Below the pieces are notes generated by a model. That model searched no databases. It was not told the DNA's origin and saw only the letters and a program-made list of their open reading frames with translations. A stretch of 64,000 nucleotides of DNA from Hyphomicrobium sp. Lineage in GTDB: Bacteria; Pseudomonadota; Alphaproteobacteria; Rhizobiales; Hyphomicrobiaceae. Within the stretch, counting starts at the first letter, position 1. Each line of letters starts with the position of its first letter. Where the stretch lies: positions 1-64,000 of the forward strand of contig JALOTA010000001.1 of assembly GCA_025458125.1 (NCBI GenBank). The letters run 5' to 3'. Positions 8,417 through 17,807 of the stretch are shown here, piece by piece. The position numbers and the translations under genes were made by a program.

Positions 8417-10051
8417 CTAGGGCTGATTCCGGTGCAACCAAGCCGCCGCCAGAAGAAACAGAACGGCGTTTAGAACAAATAGGGTGTCTCCCCATCGGGC
8501 ATAGGGTGGCGGTGCAGCTGCCGCCGGGATCTCAGCATCGATCACGCCGCGGACATTCAGACCGAGCATCCCCGTCACCCGGCCATTGGCGTCGATCATG
8601 GCCGAGATGCCGTTATTGGCGGCCCGGATGACCGGCACCCCCTCCTCCACGGCACGGACCCGGGCCTGGAAGAGATGCTGGCGAGGGCCGGTCGTGTTGC
8701 CGAACCACCCGTCATTCGTGACGTTGACGATCAGCCCGGGGCGTTCCTGGTCCTGGACGACCGCGGCCGGGAAGATCGCTTCGTAGCAGATCAAGCCCGA
8801 GATGGGCGGGAGCCCCGGCAGATGAATGATGGGGCGCGGGATTGGGCCCGCAGCGAAGCCGCCGCGCAGTCTTGTCAGCTGCTGCAGCCCGACCGCCTCG
8901 AGAATGGATTGCATCGGCAGATACTCGCCAAACGGGACGAGGTGGATCTTGTCGTACACGGCGACCGGGCGGCCGTCGGGATCGATGGCCAAGAGGCTAT
9001 TGAAGGCTTTCGATGGATTGGGACCTGACCCATCCCGTTCCACCCTGAGGCCACCCGACAGCAAGACAGGCCCGCCATCCGGCAAGAGGTCGGCGATGGC
9101 GGTGAGGGCTTCAGGGTGTTCGAGCGGCCGGAATGGCATGGCCGCTTCGGGCCAGACCACGAGTGCTAATCCGTCCATGCCGTCTTCGTCGCCCGCAGCG
9201 TTCCGGCGCGTCAGATCGAGGTGGAGCCGGAAGATCTCACCCTGCTTGTCCGGCATCCACTTTTCGCGCTGCGGAATGCTCGGCTGGACGATGCGCACGC
9301 GCGGCGCGGCGCGGCCGTCAACTTCCGGCTTGGAGAGCGTCATCCACCCGTAGATCGCCGAAAGCACAATCGGAATACCGGCCAGCGCGAGACCAGGGCC
9401 GAAGGCGGAAAGCACCGTATCGCTGTCAGCAGCCTCACTCGCCAGGACGAGGGGCGCGGAGAAGATCAACACCGCCCATAGCGACAGGCCATAAATTCCA
9501 ATGAGGCCGGCCGACTGCATCTGTGCGTCGGTCGCGGTCAGCGCATAGCCCAGCACATTCCAGGGGAACCCCGTGAGGATATGACCGCGGAGCCATTCAG
9601 CCGATGCAAAGATCACTGCGGCAACAAGCAGTCCGGAAACACCCGGCCGCCAGAATTTCCGGCTGAGCACCGCAGCGACCGCAAAGAATAACGCCAATCC
9701 CGCCGGCAGCAGCGTCACGGCAAAAGGCAGGAGCCAGCCGAAGACTTCAGCCTCGACGAGAAACGCCTCGCCGATCCAGAACAGTCCCGCGAAGAAGAAT
9801 CCGAAACCGAACCACCAGCCGTCCTGGAAGGCCCGAACGACGTCCCCCCAACCGGCCGCATGGACGCCCTGCTGAGACGAAAGGGACCAGTATAAAACAG
9901 GAAATGTCAGGAAGAGGACCGGCCAGGCGAGAAACGGCGCAAACGCCAGAACGCTGATCATGCCGGCGAGCAGGAGGACGGCGGCTCGCCGCCAGCCAGA
10001 TGCCGTGCGCACACGCTCGCGTACCGTCTTGAGCCGCTCCAGGATCGTCAC
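8417..10051 (-). CDS. lnt: Apolipoprotein N-acyltransferase
   Basis: Inner-membrane enzyme that adds the third acyl chain to the N-terminal cysteine of lipoproteins. About eight hydrophobic segments fill the N-terminal 230 residues and a C-terminal one ends the protein. The nitrilase domain between them carries the catalytic Glu (VVWPEAAMPF), Lys (YDKIHLVPFGEYLP) and Cys (GLICYEAIFP). The start is a GTG at 10051 whose GTGA overlaps the stop of the preceding CBS-domain gene, indicating translational coupling. Length 544 is normal. Homologues in Sinorhizobium (actA) are needed for acid and copper tolerance. Confidence 0.95.
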   Translation of the reverse strand: MTILERLKTVRERVRTASGWRRAAVLLLAGMISVLAFAPFLAWPVLFLTFPVLYWSLSSQQGVHAAGWGDVVRAFQDGWWFGFGFFFAGLFWIGEAFLVEAEVFGWLLPFAVTLLPAGLALFFAVAAVLSRKFWRPGVSGLLVAAVIFASAEWLRGHILTGFPWNVLGYALTATDAQMQSAGLIGIYGLSLWAVLIFSAPLVLASEAADSDTVLSAFGPGLALAGIPIVLSAIYGWMTLSKPEVDGRAAPRVRIVQPSIPQREKWMPDKQGEIFRLHLDLTRRNAAGDEDGMDGLALVVWPEAAMPFRPLEHPEALTAIADLLPDGGPVLLSGGLRVERDGSGPNPSKAFNSLLAIDPDGRPVAVYDKIHLVPFGEYLPMQSILEAVGLQQLTRLRGGFAAGPIPRPIIHLPGLPPISGLICYEAIFPAAVVQDQERPGLIVNVTNDGWFGNTTGPRQHLFQARVRAVEEGVPVIRAANNGISAMIDANGRVTGMLGLNVRGVIDAEIPAAAAPPPYARWGDTLFVLNAVLFLLAAAWLHRNQP

Positions 10052-11133
10052 GTCGAGTCCGCGGCCATTGTTTGGTTTTGCGACTGAGATCTAGGACGCA
10101 GGATCTTCAGACGCTTCACGCGACGGGGATCGGCTTCAAGAATTTCGAACTCGATGCCCGCCGGATGACGGATGATCTCGCCGCGACTCGGCACCCGTCC
10201 GACGATCTGAAACACCAGTCCGGCGAGCGTGTCGATGTCTTCTTCCTCGTCCTCGGTCAGAAGTTTGATGCCGACGAGCGTTTCCAGCTCGCTGACCGGC
10301 GTGCGGCCCGAGGCAATGGTCCCTAGCTTCGGGTCTTCGACGATGTGTTCGGCCTCGGCTTCATCGTGCTCGTCTTCGATGTCACCCACGATCTGCTCGA
10401 CGAGGTCCTCAATCGTGACAAGCCCATCGGTGCCGCCATACTCGTCGACGACGAGTGCCATATGCACGCGCGATGTCTGCATGCGGATGAGCAGGTTCAT
10501 GGCCGGCATCGAGGGAGGGACATAGAGTACGGGCCTGCGAATCCGCGTCGAGGAAATTGGCCGGGTCAGATCGATTTTCGACAGATCGGGCTTCTCCAGG
10601 TTTCCCGCAGCAATCCCTTCCACCTGCTGGCGAAGCGCCTTTGCCCGATCCTCGCCTTTCAGCCGCGGCTCCAGTAGCGGACGGCCTGCAGCCTCGGCCG
10701 ATAGCCAACGAAAAAGGTCCTTGATGTGTATCATCCCGCGCGGATCGTCGAGCGTCTCGTGATAGACGGGAATCCGTGAAATTCCGGCCTCTTCGAACAG
10801 CCGCACCACTTCGCCGATCGGTTCGCTTTCATCGATGGCGATGATGTCGGCGCGCGGAACCATGATGTCGTCGACGCGGCTGGCCCCGAACCGCAGAAGG
10901 CGAATGAGCATCTGACGCTCTTCGGCGCTGAAGTTCTGCTCGTCACCTCCCGCCTGCAGGGCATCCTCGAGCGTATCGCGCAGCGACGGTCCGTTATTGA
11001 GGCCAAGTCGCGTCAGCACCGCCGACAACCAGCCTTGAGGTGCGGCTTTGCGGTCTGTTTCGCCACTACTCTCGGGTGCCTTGACTGACTTTTCGTCGGT
11101 GGACATGTTTTTCCGGTTCGGTTCAACAAACAT
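10048..11133 (-). CDS. CBS-domain protein of the CorC/HlyC (TlyC) family
   Basis: Soluble protein with two CBS modules (about residues 85-225, with VPRADIIAIDESEPIGEVVR and IPVYHETLDDPRGMIHIKDL) and a C-terminal CorC_HlyC domain (about 265-345, with VGRVPSRGEIIRHPAGIEFE). Related to CorC of gamma-proteobacteria, which affects magnesium/cobalt efflux, and often annotated hemolysin; the true role here is not known. The ATG at 11133 overlaps the ybeY stop (TGATG), and its own end overlaps lnt. An internal ATG at 11106 (MSTDEKSV) with an upstream GGAAA is another possible start. It lacks the DUF21 membrane domain of longer relatives. Confidence 0.88.
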   Translation of the reverse strand: MFVEPNRKNMSTDEKSVKAPESSGETDRKAAPQGWLSAVLTRLGLNNGPSLRDTLEDALQAGGDEQNFSAEERQMLIRLLRFGASRVDDIMVPRADIIAIDESEPIGEVVRLFEEAGISRIPVYHETLDDPRGMIHIKDLFRWLSAEAAGRPLLEPRLKGEDRAKALRQQVEGIAAGNLEKPDLSKIDLTRPISSTRIRRPVLYVPPSMPAMNLLIRMQTSRVHMALVVDEYGGTDGLVTIEDLVEQIVGDIEDEHDEAEAEHIVEDPKLGTIASGRTPVSELETLVGIKLLTEDEEEDIDTLAGLVFQIVGRVPSRGEIIRHPAGIEFEILEADPRRVKRLKILRPRSQSQNQTMAADST

Positions 11134-11690
11134 CAACGCGTGGCATCGGGAGCGGTCACGACGCCATCGCCATAGGGGTCCGCAATTCCCATCCGGTGCA
11201 GGATACCGGTCTCCAGACCTTCCATGATCTCGGCATCGGCAACGTTTTCGTGGTCGTATCCAAGTAGATGGAGAAGACCGTGGATCGTCAAATGCTGCAG
11301 ATGATCGGCGAAGGGGATGGATTTCTCGGCTGCTTCGCGCTCCACGGTCTCGCGGGCGATGATGATATCACCCAGAAAAGCCAGCGTTTGGCGCCGCGGA
11401 GAGGCCGGCGCCGGGAACGAAAGAACGTTCGTCGGCTTGTCCTTGCCCCGGTAACTCGCATTCAGTTCTTGAACGTGAGCATCGCTCGACAGCGCGATGC
11501 AGACCTCGGACGGGCGAGCGCGCGGCAACGGCTCGTGGGTTGCGAGCGCCGACGCGGCGTCGCGGATCAGCGCTTCCATCCGAGCCTGATCTTGCCAGCT
11601 GTCGTCTTCGAACACGACGTCGACCGATAGCCATAAGGGCTCCGCGCCTTGCGGCGCGCGACTTCGGGATGGTGAGTCGGCGGCGGGCAT
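11133..11690 (-). CDS. ybeY: Endoribonuclease YbeY (rRNA maturation factor)
   Basis: Metal-dependent RNase acting in 16S rRNA 3'-end maturation and ribosome quality control. The zinc-binding signature HGLLHLLGYDH is intact near residue 140, and the upstream SYRGKDKPTNVLSFP segment is typical. Length 185 fits the alphaproteobacterial family. Its start overlaps the phoH stop (TGATG) and its stop overlaps the next start, so phoH-ybeY-CBS-lnt is a tightly coupled operon, as in many proteobacteria. Confidence 0.95.
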   Translation of the reverse strand: MPAADSPSRSRAPQGAEPLWLSVDVVFEDDSWQDQARMEALIRDAASALATHEPLPRARPSEVCIALSSDAHVQELNASYRGKDKPTNVLSFPAPASPRRQTLAFLGDIIIARETVEREAAEKSIPFADHLQHLTIHGLLHLLGYDHENVADAEIMEGLETGILHRMGIADPYGDGVVTAPDATR

Positions 11691-12703
11691 CAGAGGATCT
11701 TGCCGGCTGCGCGGTCGTAGGCTTCGACGATGCGAGCCACGAGATCGCGGCGCACGACGTCCGACTGGGTAAACTGCACCGTTTCGATACCTGGCACGCC
11801 CGACAGCAATTTCACGGCTTCGTCGAGGCCCGACTTGATGCCAGGCGGCAGGTCGATCTGGGATGGATCGCCCGTTATCACCATTTTCGAGTTTTCGCCC
11901 AGGCGGGTGAGAAACATTTTCATCTGCATGGGCGTGGTGTTCTGCGCTTCGTCCAGGATGACGAAGGCGTTTGCGAGCGTGCGGCCTCGCATAAAGGCGA
12001 GTGGCGCGATCTCGATGACACCCGATTCGATGTCCTTCTCGACTTTGTCGGGCGGCAGCACGTCATCCAGGGCATCGTACAAGGGGCGCAGATACGGATC
12101 GACCTTTTCACGCATGTCGCCGGGCAGGAAGCCGAGGCGCTCGCCAGCTTCGACGGCTGGACGCGACAGGATGATGCGCTCGACGATGCCGCGCTCCAGG
12201 CACTGCGCCGCATAGGCGACCGCCAGATAGGTCTTGCCCGTTCCCGCCGGACCGATGCCAAAGACGAGATCGGTTTTGTCGAGCGCACGGATATAGGTAC
12301 TCTGCGCAAGCGTGCGCGCCTTCACGACGCGGCGGCGCGTCGAGATCTGTGCCTGTCCATCGCTGGACGGTCCGATATTCTCCTGGCGGGCGTGGCGGAT
12401 TATGCCTTCGAACTCGCCAGCGCTGATGGTCTCTCCGCCGAGCGCGCGTTTATAAACCACTTCCAGCACCTCCCGGCCCAATTTGCAGGCGGAATCGGAA
12501 CCCTTCAAAATGACGACGTTGCCATGAGGGTGTGCTTCGATGCCAAGGCGATCTTCCAGCATCGCCAAATGAGCATCGAATTCGCCCAGGGCCCGCGTCA
12601 GTGCGCGATTGTCTTCGAAGGGGATGACGAGGCGCGCTTCGGCGGCCTGCGTCTTGGACGCTCGTCCGGCGCCCGGCACGGGTTGCCCGCGATATCCGGT
12701 CAA
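11690..12703 (-). CDS. phoH: PhoH-like ATPase (YbeZ)
   Basis: Cytoplasmic ATPase/putative RNA helicase that works with YbeY. Walker A FGIGPAGTGKTYLAVAYAA lies near residue 150, and Walker B FVILDEAQNTTPMQMKMF and the sensor motif MVITGDPSQIDLP follow. The N-terminal domain (RLVIPFEDNRALTRALGEFD) is conserved, so the start must be upstream of it: a TTG at 12703 gives 337 residues; a GTG at 12679 is the alternative. The nearby ATG at 12710 is in another frame. It heads the phoH-ybeY-CBS-lnt group and follows miaB by about 100 bases. Confidence 0.94.
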   Translation of the reverse strand: MTGYRGQPVPGAGRASKTQAAEARLVIPFEDNRALTRALGEFDAHLAMLEDRLGIEAHPHGNVVILKGSDSACKLGREVLEVVYKRALGGETISAGEFEGIIRHARQENIGPSSDGQAQISTRRRVVKARTLAQSTYIRALDKTDLVFGIGPAGTGKTYLAVAYAAQCLERGIVERIILSRPAVEAGERLGFLPGDMREKVDPYLRPLYDALDDVLPPDKVEKDIESGVIEIAPLAFMRGRTLANAFVILDEAQNTTPMQMKMFLTRLGENSKMVITGDPSQIDLPPGIKSGLDEAVKLLSGVPGIETVQFTQSDVVRRDLVARIVEAYDRAAGKIL

Positions 12704-12808
12704 ATACCATCTCCTGCGACGATTCGCGCCAGCAGTGCCTTTATCATAGGGCGTGCGGGGCCTAAATCAACGAACAGGGCTCGTCTGGGTGTTGCAAAAA
12801 CCGCGATA

Positions 12809-14158
12809 TCAGGCGGCAATGACGCCCGAAAGACTGCCAGGGCCGTGCGCACGGATGGCGACGGGCCTGATCTGGCCGAGAAGGTTCAAATCGGCTTCGG
12901 CCTGGACGAGCTGGAGATAGGGCGACCGGCCAACAAGGATTCCGGCATTCCGGCCCGTGCGTTCAAACAGCACCGGCATGGTCTGCCCCACCGTTCCAGC
13001 GTTGAAGCGGTCCTGCTGGTTCGTGAGAAGGTACTGCAGCCGGGTCAACCGCTCCGACTTCAGAGCATCGGGGACCTGATCTTCCATGTTCGCGGCCGGC
13101 GTTCCGGGGCGGGGCGAATATTTGAACGAGTAGGATTGCGCGAAGCCTATCTGCCTGACGAGGTCGAGGGTCTCCTCGAAATCGGCGTCCGTCTCGCCAG
13201 GAAAGCCGACGATCATGTCGGTGGAGAGTGCGATGTCGGGGCGGGCCGCGCGAATTTTTTCGATAAGGCGGAAATACTCCTCGGCCGTATGCTTGCGGTT
13301 CATTGCGGCAAGGATGCGGCTCGAGCCCGATTGAACCGGCAGATGCAGATAGGGCATCAGCTTCGGTTCTTCCGCATGGGCGGCGATCAGATCGTCACTC
13401 ATGTTGCGCGGGTGGCTGGTGGTGTAGCGAATGCGCTCCAGCCCGTCGATCCGGGCAAGCCGCCGAATAAGTGCGGCAAGGGAAGTTTCGCCGCCGGTTT
13501 CATCACTGCCGTGATAGGCGTTGACGTTCTGCCCGAGCAGCGTGAGCTCGCGGACCCCGCCCTCGACGAGCGCCCGCGCTTCTTTCTCCACGTCTACGAC
13601 GGCGCGTGAATATTCCATGCCCCGCGTATAGGGCACGACGCAGAAGGTGCAGAATTTATCGCAGCCTTCCTGGATGGTCAGGAACGCGGTAGCTGAACGC
13701 ACCTGTCTCTTGGGTTCGAGGTGGTCGAATTTTTCCTCGTCGGGAAACGCGGTCTCGACGATACGCTGTCCCGTTGCCCGGCTCTGCCTCAAGAGTTCCG
13801 GCAGGCGATGATAGCTTTGCGGACCGATGACCAGATCGACGACCGGTGCACGGCGGGAAATCTCTGCGCCTTCCGCCTGCGCGACGCATCCCGCGACGGT
13901 GACCATGGTGTCCTTGCCTTCACGGAGTCGGCGCTCTTTGGCCTCTCGAATGCGGCCGAGGTCGGAATAGACTTTCTCGACGGCCTTTTCCCGGATGTGG
14001 CAGGTGTTCAGGACGACGAGGTCGGCATCCTCGACTTGCCCCGTTTCCGAATAGCCGTCCGCAACGAGCGCCTCGCTCATGCGCTCGCTGTCATAAACAT
14101 TCATCTGGCAGCCGAACGTTTTTATGAAGACTTTCTTGGCTGCGGTCTCGGCCGTCAT
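12809..14158 (-). CDS. miaB: tRNA-2-methylthio-N6-dimethylallyladenosine synthase
   Basis: Radical-SAM methylthiotransferase modifying A37 of tRNAs reading UNN codons. Domains in order: UPF0004 ([19 protein letters not shown], with NTCHIREKA and [11 protein letters not shown] supplying the second cluster's cysteines), radical-SAM with [15 protein letters not shown], and a C-terminal TRAM domain. The frame is open to 14251, but I chose ATG 14158 ([20 protein letters not shown]), which gives 449 residues. It sits between the acyltransferase gene and phoH on the same strand. Confidence 0.96.
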   Translation of the reverse strand: MTAETAAKKVFIKTFGCQMNVYDSERMSEALVADGYSETGQVEDADLVVLNTCHIREKAVEKVYSDLGRIREAKERRLREGKDTMVTVAGCVAQAEGAEISRRAPVVDLVIGPQSYHRLPELLRQSRATGQRIVETAFPDEEKFDHLEPKRQVRSATAFLTIQEGCDKFCTFCVVPYTRGMEYSRAVVDVEKEARALVEGGVRELTLLGQNVNAYHGSDETGGETSLAALIRRLARIDGLERIRYTTSHPRNMSDDLIAAHAEEPKLMPYLHLPVQSGSSRILAAMNRKHTAEEYFRLIEKIRAARPDIALSTDMIVGFPGETDADFEETLDLVRQIGFAQSYSFKYSPRPGTPAANMEDQVPDALKSERLTRLQYLLTNQQDRFNAGTVGQTMPVLFERTGRNAGILVGRSPYLQLVQAEADLNLLGQIRPVAIRAHGPGSLSGVIAA

Positions 14159-14337
14159 GGACCGGTCTCCGACATGGCTGCGGACGAAACTACAAAATAG
14201 AGCAGAAGCAAGATCAAACCCGTTAATGCCTCGCTCGATGCTCGTGAACACGACGCATTCGCGCAGCGGCGCTTTTGCAGTGCAGCATTTTTGACCGCCC
14301 GTGTCGAGTGGGGTGCTGCCGGCATCATATTTTTGCG

Positions 14338-15210
14338 TTACCGGAAGTCGCCGGACGAGGTTTTCGGAAGCGGCGTTCGGCGCGCAACGGACCGCGCCGC
14401 GAGTTGCACGGGCTCAGCCGGCGAGCGTCCCCTCAGGATACGCACCAGATCCTCGCGAATGGCCGCTTCGGTTTTCTCGGCCAGTTCCTTCCGGCCGGAG
14501 TAGCCGCTCAGAGAGACGGGGGGGCCGATCCGCACCACGACATCCAGCGGCCCGGCTTTCAACAGTTCCCAGGCATGGGCCTGCATTTCCATATCTCCGT
14601 ACCATCCGACGAGCGGGCGGTCGGCGCGGCCGAGCGGAACACCGTGGAGGCGGGAATAGGCCAGCGTCACAGTTTGGACCAAGACAGCGCTGTTGCCGGC
14701 ATCGGTTTTTCCGGGAACGGCTGCCGCAGCGAACAAAGCGGATCGAAACGGCAGGACACGGTTCCCATCGCTCGATGTGCCCTCCGCGAACAGAACGAGT
14801 GTGTCGCCTTCCGCCAGACGCTGGGCCATCTCACCCGCCGTGTCCCCGACGGCGATCCGGCGCGTACGATCGACGAACACGGTCCGTTGCAACCGCGCCA
14901 GCGCCGACACAAACGGCCAACGCGCCACTTCCGTCTTGGCCACGAACGACAGTGGTGCGACGGCCGAGAGGACGGGAATGTCGAGCCACGAGGTGTGATT
15001 GGAAACAAGCAGGACCGGAGCGTTGCGCGCAATCGAACCTTCGACATGAATACGAACGCCGAGGATGCGGCAGACTTTGCGGTGATACCAGTGCGGAAAC
15101 CGGCGTGCCGCCGGCTTCGAGACGCGCAAGAGGAGCGCCTGGACCGGCATCAGAGGCAGCGTCAGACCCAGGAAGCCTGCAAGGACGCCTGCGGCTCGGA
15201 CGCGGCTCAT
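14338..15210 (-). CDS. PlsC/OlsA-type lysophospholipid or lyso-ornithine-lipid acyltransferase
   Basis: Membrane-bound acyltransferase of 290 residues. An N-terminal hydrophobic helix (residues 7-30) is followed by motif I NHTSWLD (about residue 71), a basic motif II region and motif [13 protein letters not shown]. The family acylates lysophosphatidic acid (PlsC) or lyso-ornithine lipid (OlsA). I recall that the gene in this position (between rimI and miaB) in Sinorhizobium is olsA, and an olsB gene lies elsewhere in this window, so OlsA activity is a reasonable inference. Sequence alone does not separate the two. It lies 7 bases after rimI. Confidence 0.85.
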   Translation of the reverse strand: MSRVRAAGVLAGFLGLTLPLMPVQALLLRVSKPAARRFPHWYHRKVCRILGVRIHVEGSIARNAPVLLVSNHTSWLDIPVLSAVAPLSFVAKTEVARWPFVSALARLQRTVFVDRTRRIAVGDTAGEMAQRLAEGDTLVLFAEGTSSDGNRVLPFRSALFAAAAVPGKTDAGNSAVLVQTVTLAYSRLHGVPLGRADRPLVGWYGDMEMQAHAWELLKAGPLDVVVRIGPPVSLSGYSGRKELAEKTEAAIREDLVRILRGRSPAEPVQLAARSVARRTPLPKTSSGDFR

Positions 15211-15217
15211 GGCAGGT

Positions 15218-15709
15218 TCATGCCGTCAGCGCCCGCGCCATCGTCACAGCATCGACGGGCGCGCTGCCGGGACGCGTATAGTAGGCTTTACGAACGCCGG
15301 CGGGCACGAAACCGAGCTTGCTGTAGAGATGCAGGGCGGCGGCATTGTCGGTTGCGACTTCCAGATATACGCGCCGTACCTCGGCCCGGCCGACGGCACG
15401 CATGAGCCCTTCGGCCAGAAGCTTTCCGACGCCATGTTTCCGGTACGCGGGATCAACGCCTACCGTCAGGATCTCGGATTCATCGGCGGCAATCTGACCG
15501 ATGATAAAGCCGATTACCTCGGTGGGAACGGCGAGGGTCGCCACGAACGCGGTGGCCGCCGGATGATCGAGCAGGCCATGCACCGACTTTTCATCCCAGG
15601 CGGGAGAGAAAATCCTGGAGTGGACCCGAGCGATGTCAGCGGCGCGTTCCGGCCCCGCCCATAGAAGGCTGACGCGCTTTCCGTCGATCATGATTCCGGG
15701 ACCCATCAT
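15218..15709 (-). CDS. rimI: Ribosomal-protein-alanine N-acetyltransferase
   Basis: GNAT enzyme of 163 residues related to RimI, which acetylates the N-terminus of ribosomal protein S18. The acetyl-CoA loop is ILTVGVDPAYRKHGVGKLLAEGLMR and the C-terminal VYLEVATDNAAALHLYSKLGF motif is characteristic. Its start overlaps the tsaB stop by four bases, the usual tsaB-rimI pairing. ATG codons at 15709 and 15691 are both possible starts. Confidence 0.9.
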   Translation of the reverse strand: MMGPGIMIDGKRVSLLWAGPERAADIARVHSRIFSPAWDEKSVHGLLDHPAATAFVATLAVPTEVIGFIIGQIAADESEILTVGVDPAYRKHGVGKLLAEGLMRAVGRAEVRRVYLEVATDNAAALHLYSKLGFVPAGVRKAYYTRPGSAPVDAVTMARALTA

Positions 15710-16407
15710 GCTCCAACCCTCGGCAGCGTCTTGTCTTCCTGCGGCTTGGCATCTGGAGGGCGGAGATAGAGTGGTTCGATCGCCCCTGTCACCGGTTCGG
15801 TTTTGGAAGCCCGCGCGATCGCCGCCGCCATATCAGGGAATTGCACGCCGGGCTGCACGCGCGCCTGGCCTCCTGCTCTGTCGATGGCGAGCGCCAAGGT
15901 ATCCGCGGCCGTGCCCACGGCAACCACCGGCCGGCCGCGCGCCATCGATGCCAAGTTATCCAGGGAGAGCGCGTGCGGAGGTTTCACGCTGTGCCGCTGG
16001 GCTCCTTCGAACAGTTCCACGTAAGCCTCTCCGCGATGCGCGTCGACGGCAACAGCGATATCTTCGCCAGTCAGCGGCGTGATGACGGGAGATAGCGCAA
16101 TAGCCTGAAGACTGGAGAACGATACCACGGGTATGTTTCGAGCAAGCTTCAATGCCCGCGCGGCAGCGATCCCGATCCGCGTGCCTGTAAACGAACCGGG
16201 CCCTGCCGTGATGGCGATCCGGTCAATCTCATCGATGCGAAGTTCGATCTGATCCAGCAGTTCGCTAATCAGCGGTATCAGACGTTCGGCGTGCCCGGTC
16301 GTCATCGGCTCGCAGCGCAAGGCAACGCGGCCGCCCTGCACGCCCAAGCCCCGGCCGGCCGCGACGGTCAAAGCGGGAAAGCACGTGTCGAAACCCAGGA
16401 TGTTCAT
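15706..16407 (-). CDS. tsaB: tRNA threonylcarbamoyladenosine biosynthesis protein TsaB
   Basis: Inactive ASKHA-fold partner of TsaD in making t6A37 of tRNA. The N-terminal MNILGFDTCFPALTVAA and the central IAITAGPGSFTGTRIGIAAARALKLA match the family, and the length of 233 is normal. It overlaps rimI, with which it is commonly paired. The tsaD and tsaE genes are not in the window. Confidence 0.93.
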   Translation of the reverse strand: MNILGFDTCFPALTVAAGRGLGVQGGRVALRCEPMTTGHAERLIPLISELLDQIELRIDEIDRIAITAGPGSFTGTRIGIAAARALKLARNIPVVSFSSLQAIALSPVITPLTGEDIAVAVDAHRGEAYVELFEGAQRHSVKPPHALSLDNLASMARGRPVVAVGTAADTLALAIDRAGGQARVQPGVQFPDMAAAIARASKTEPVTGAIEPLYLRPPDAKPQEDKTLPRVGA

Positions 16408-16482
16408 GACGTGGCAGACTACACGCTGTCTCGGCGGCTTCGCCAGTGCAAAACACCGGCGGAAGACCGGTCTGCATCGGCC

Positions 16483-17073
16483 CTACTCTATTCGGGCGAT
16501 TTCGTCGAAAGTGAATCGAGGAGACCGCGGATAAAGGCCCTTGGGATCGCCGTAGCCAAGGTTCACGAGGATATTCGACTTGATGTCGGTGCCGGGGAAG
16601 AACGCCGCGTCGACGCCGGCATTATCGAAACCCGACATGGGACCACAATCAAGGCCGAGGGCCCGCGCCGTAAGGATGAAATAGCCGGCCTGCAGCGAGC
16701 CGTTGCGGAACGCGGAAACCTTGATGAACTCGTCGTTGCCCGCAAACCAGCTTCTCGCGTCGGCATGCGGGAAGAGCTTGGGCAGGTGATCGTAGAACTT
16801 GAGATCGTGGCCGATGATGGCGGTGACCGGGGCGGCCATCGTCTTCTCGACGTTTCCCTCCATGAGAAGCGGCTTGAGCTTGGCCTTCGCTTCCGGGGAC
16901 TTCACGAATACGATCCGCGCCGGGCTCATGTTCGCGCTCGTCGGCGCCCAGCGCATCAGTTCGACCAGTTCGCGAAGAACACCGTCAGGCACATCCGCTT
17001 GCTGCCACGCATTGTGGGTGCGGGCTTCCGTGAACAGCGTCGCCAGCGAGGAAGAATCGATTCGAGAGGCCAT
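16483..17073 (-). CDS. RutE-type nitroreductase (malonic semialdehyde reductase-like)
   Basis: FMN-dependent nitroreductase-fold protein of 196 residues. Seen: [18 protein letters not shown] near residue 40 (FMN phosphate-binding region), [19 protein letters not shown] and the C-terminal [17 protein letters not shown]. This pattern resembles RutE/HadB (malonic semialdehyde reductase of pyrimidine degradation), but no other rut gene is nearby, so the substrate is open. It stands alone, 75 bases upstream of tsaB and after a strong terminator that follows nfuA. Confidence 0.85.
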   Translation of the reverse strand: MASRIDSSSLATLFTEARTHNAWQQADVPDGVLRELVELMRWAPTSANMSPARIVFVKSPEAKAKLKPLLMEGNVEKTMAAPVTAIIGHDLKFYDHLPKLFPHADARSWFAGNDEFIKVSAFRNGSLQAGYFILTARALGLDCGPMSGFDNAGVDAAFFPGTDIKSNILVNLGYGDPKGLYPRSPRFTFDEIARIE

Positions 17074-17147
17074 GCCGGGATTTCCTTATCCAAATCTGCG
17101 CCCGTGAGTTCCCCAAAGCGGACGGCGCTGTGGTCCTGAACCGCGAC

Positions 17148-17178
17148 AAAAACCCCGCGGCACGGCCACGGGGTTTTT
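17148..17178 (-). terminator. Bidirectional intrinsic terminator after nfuA
   Basis: AAAAACCCCG (17148-17157) and CGGGGTTTTT (17169-17178) are perfect reverse complements around an 11-base loop, with A and T runs on both sides. It lies 35 bases past the nfuA stop and before the RutE-type gene on the same strand, so it probably isolates the two transcription units. Confidence 0.88.
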
Positions 17179-17212
17179 CAGCAACCGGGGGTGTTTCACC
17201 TATTACGCCCGA

Positions 17213-17761
17213 TCAGGCGGCCTGGACTTCCTGAACCTCCGGGCAAAAATGCTTGAGCAGGTTCTCGATGCCGTGGCGCAAAGTCGCCGTCGAGCTGGGG
17301 CAACCCGAACAGGCCCCGCGCATGTGCAGATAGACAACGCCGTCGCGGAAACCGGCGAACGTGATGTCGCCGCCGTCCTGGGCAACAGCCGGACGAACGC
17401 GGGTCTCCAGAAGATCCTTGATCGTCGCGACCACTTCCGCGTCGGCCGGATCGAACGTTTCCTGGCCTTCGTCGTTGGCGGCGTCGGCTGCCGCAGCGCC
17501 CGACATGTAGTGCTCCATGATCGCACCCAGGACCATGGGCTTCAGGTGCTGCCACTCCGCATCATTTTTCGTCACGGAAATGAAGTCCGCTCCAAGGAAC
17601 ACGCCGCTGACGCCTGCGATCTCAAACAGACGGCGGGCGAGCGGCGATGCCTCAGCCTCGCCTCTCGACCGGTACTCGGCGGTACCGCCCGCCAGGACCG
17701 GCTTGCCAGGAATGAACTTCAGCGTGACCGGGTTGGGCGTCGCTTCAGTTTGAATGAACAT
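17213..17761 (-). CDS. nfuA: Iron-sulfur cluster carrier NfuA (NifU-like)
   Basis: Carries and delivers Fe-S clusters to apoproteins. The 182-residue product has an N-terminal Nfu_N domain (MFIQTEATPNPVTLKFIPGK, about residues 1-90) and a C-terminal NifU domain whose cluster ligands are the CxxC in GACSGCPSSTATLRHGIENL. Both domains and the two cysteines are intact. The gene stands alone: a terminator follows it, and it is preceded by a promoter overlapped by an Irr-like iron-control element and a perfect hairpin in the leader. This suggests iron-responsive control of a Fe-S biogenesis gene. Confidence 0.94.
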   Translation of the reverse strand: MFIQTEATPNPVTLKFIPGKPVLAGGTAEYRSRGEAEASPLARRLFEIAGVSGVFLGADFISVTKNDAEWQHLKPMVLGAIMEHYMSGAAAADAANDEGQETFDPADAEVVATIKDLLETRVRPAVAQDGGDITFAGFRDGVVYLHMRGACSGCPSSTATLRHGIENLLKHFCPEVQEVQAA

Positions 17762-17780
17762 AAAGTCCTCGAACGGCTGC

Positions 17781-17799
17781 CCGGCTGGAAACCAGCCGG
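17781..17799 (-). repeat. Perfect hairpin in the nfuA 5' leader
   Basis: CCGGCTGG (17781-17788) and CCAGCCGG (17792-17799) form an uninterrupted 8-base-pair GC stem with a three-base loop, ending 19 bases before the nfuA ATG. There is no T run, so it is not a terminator. It could affect ribosome access or mRNA stability. Confidence 0.65.
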
Positions 17800-17807
17800 A
17801 TTGTTAG

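Noticed and set aside
11540-13609. A 689-codon plus-strand frame opposite phoH, ybeY and miaB
   Set aside because: Its phase is a GC-rich antisense shadow of three well-supported genes; no domain can be seen.
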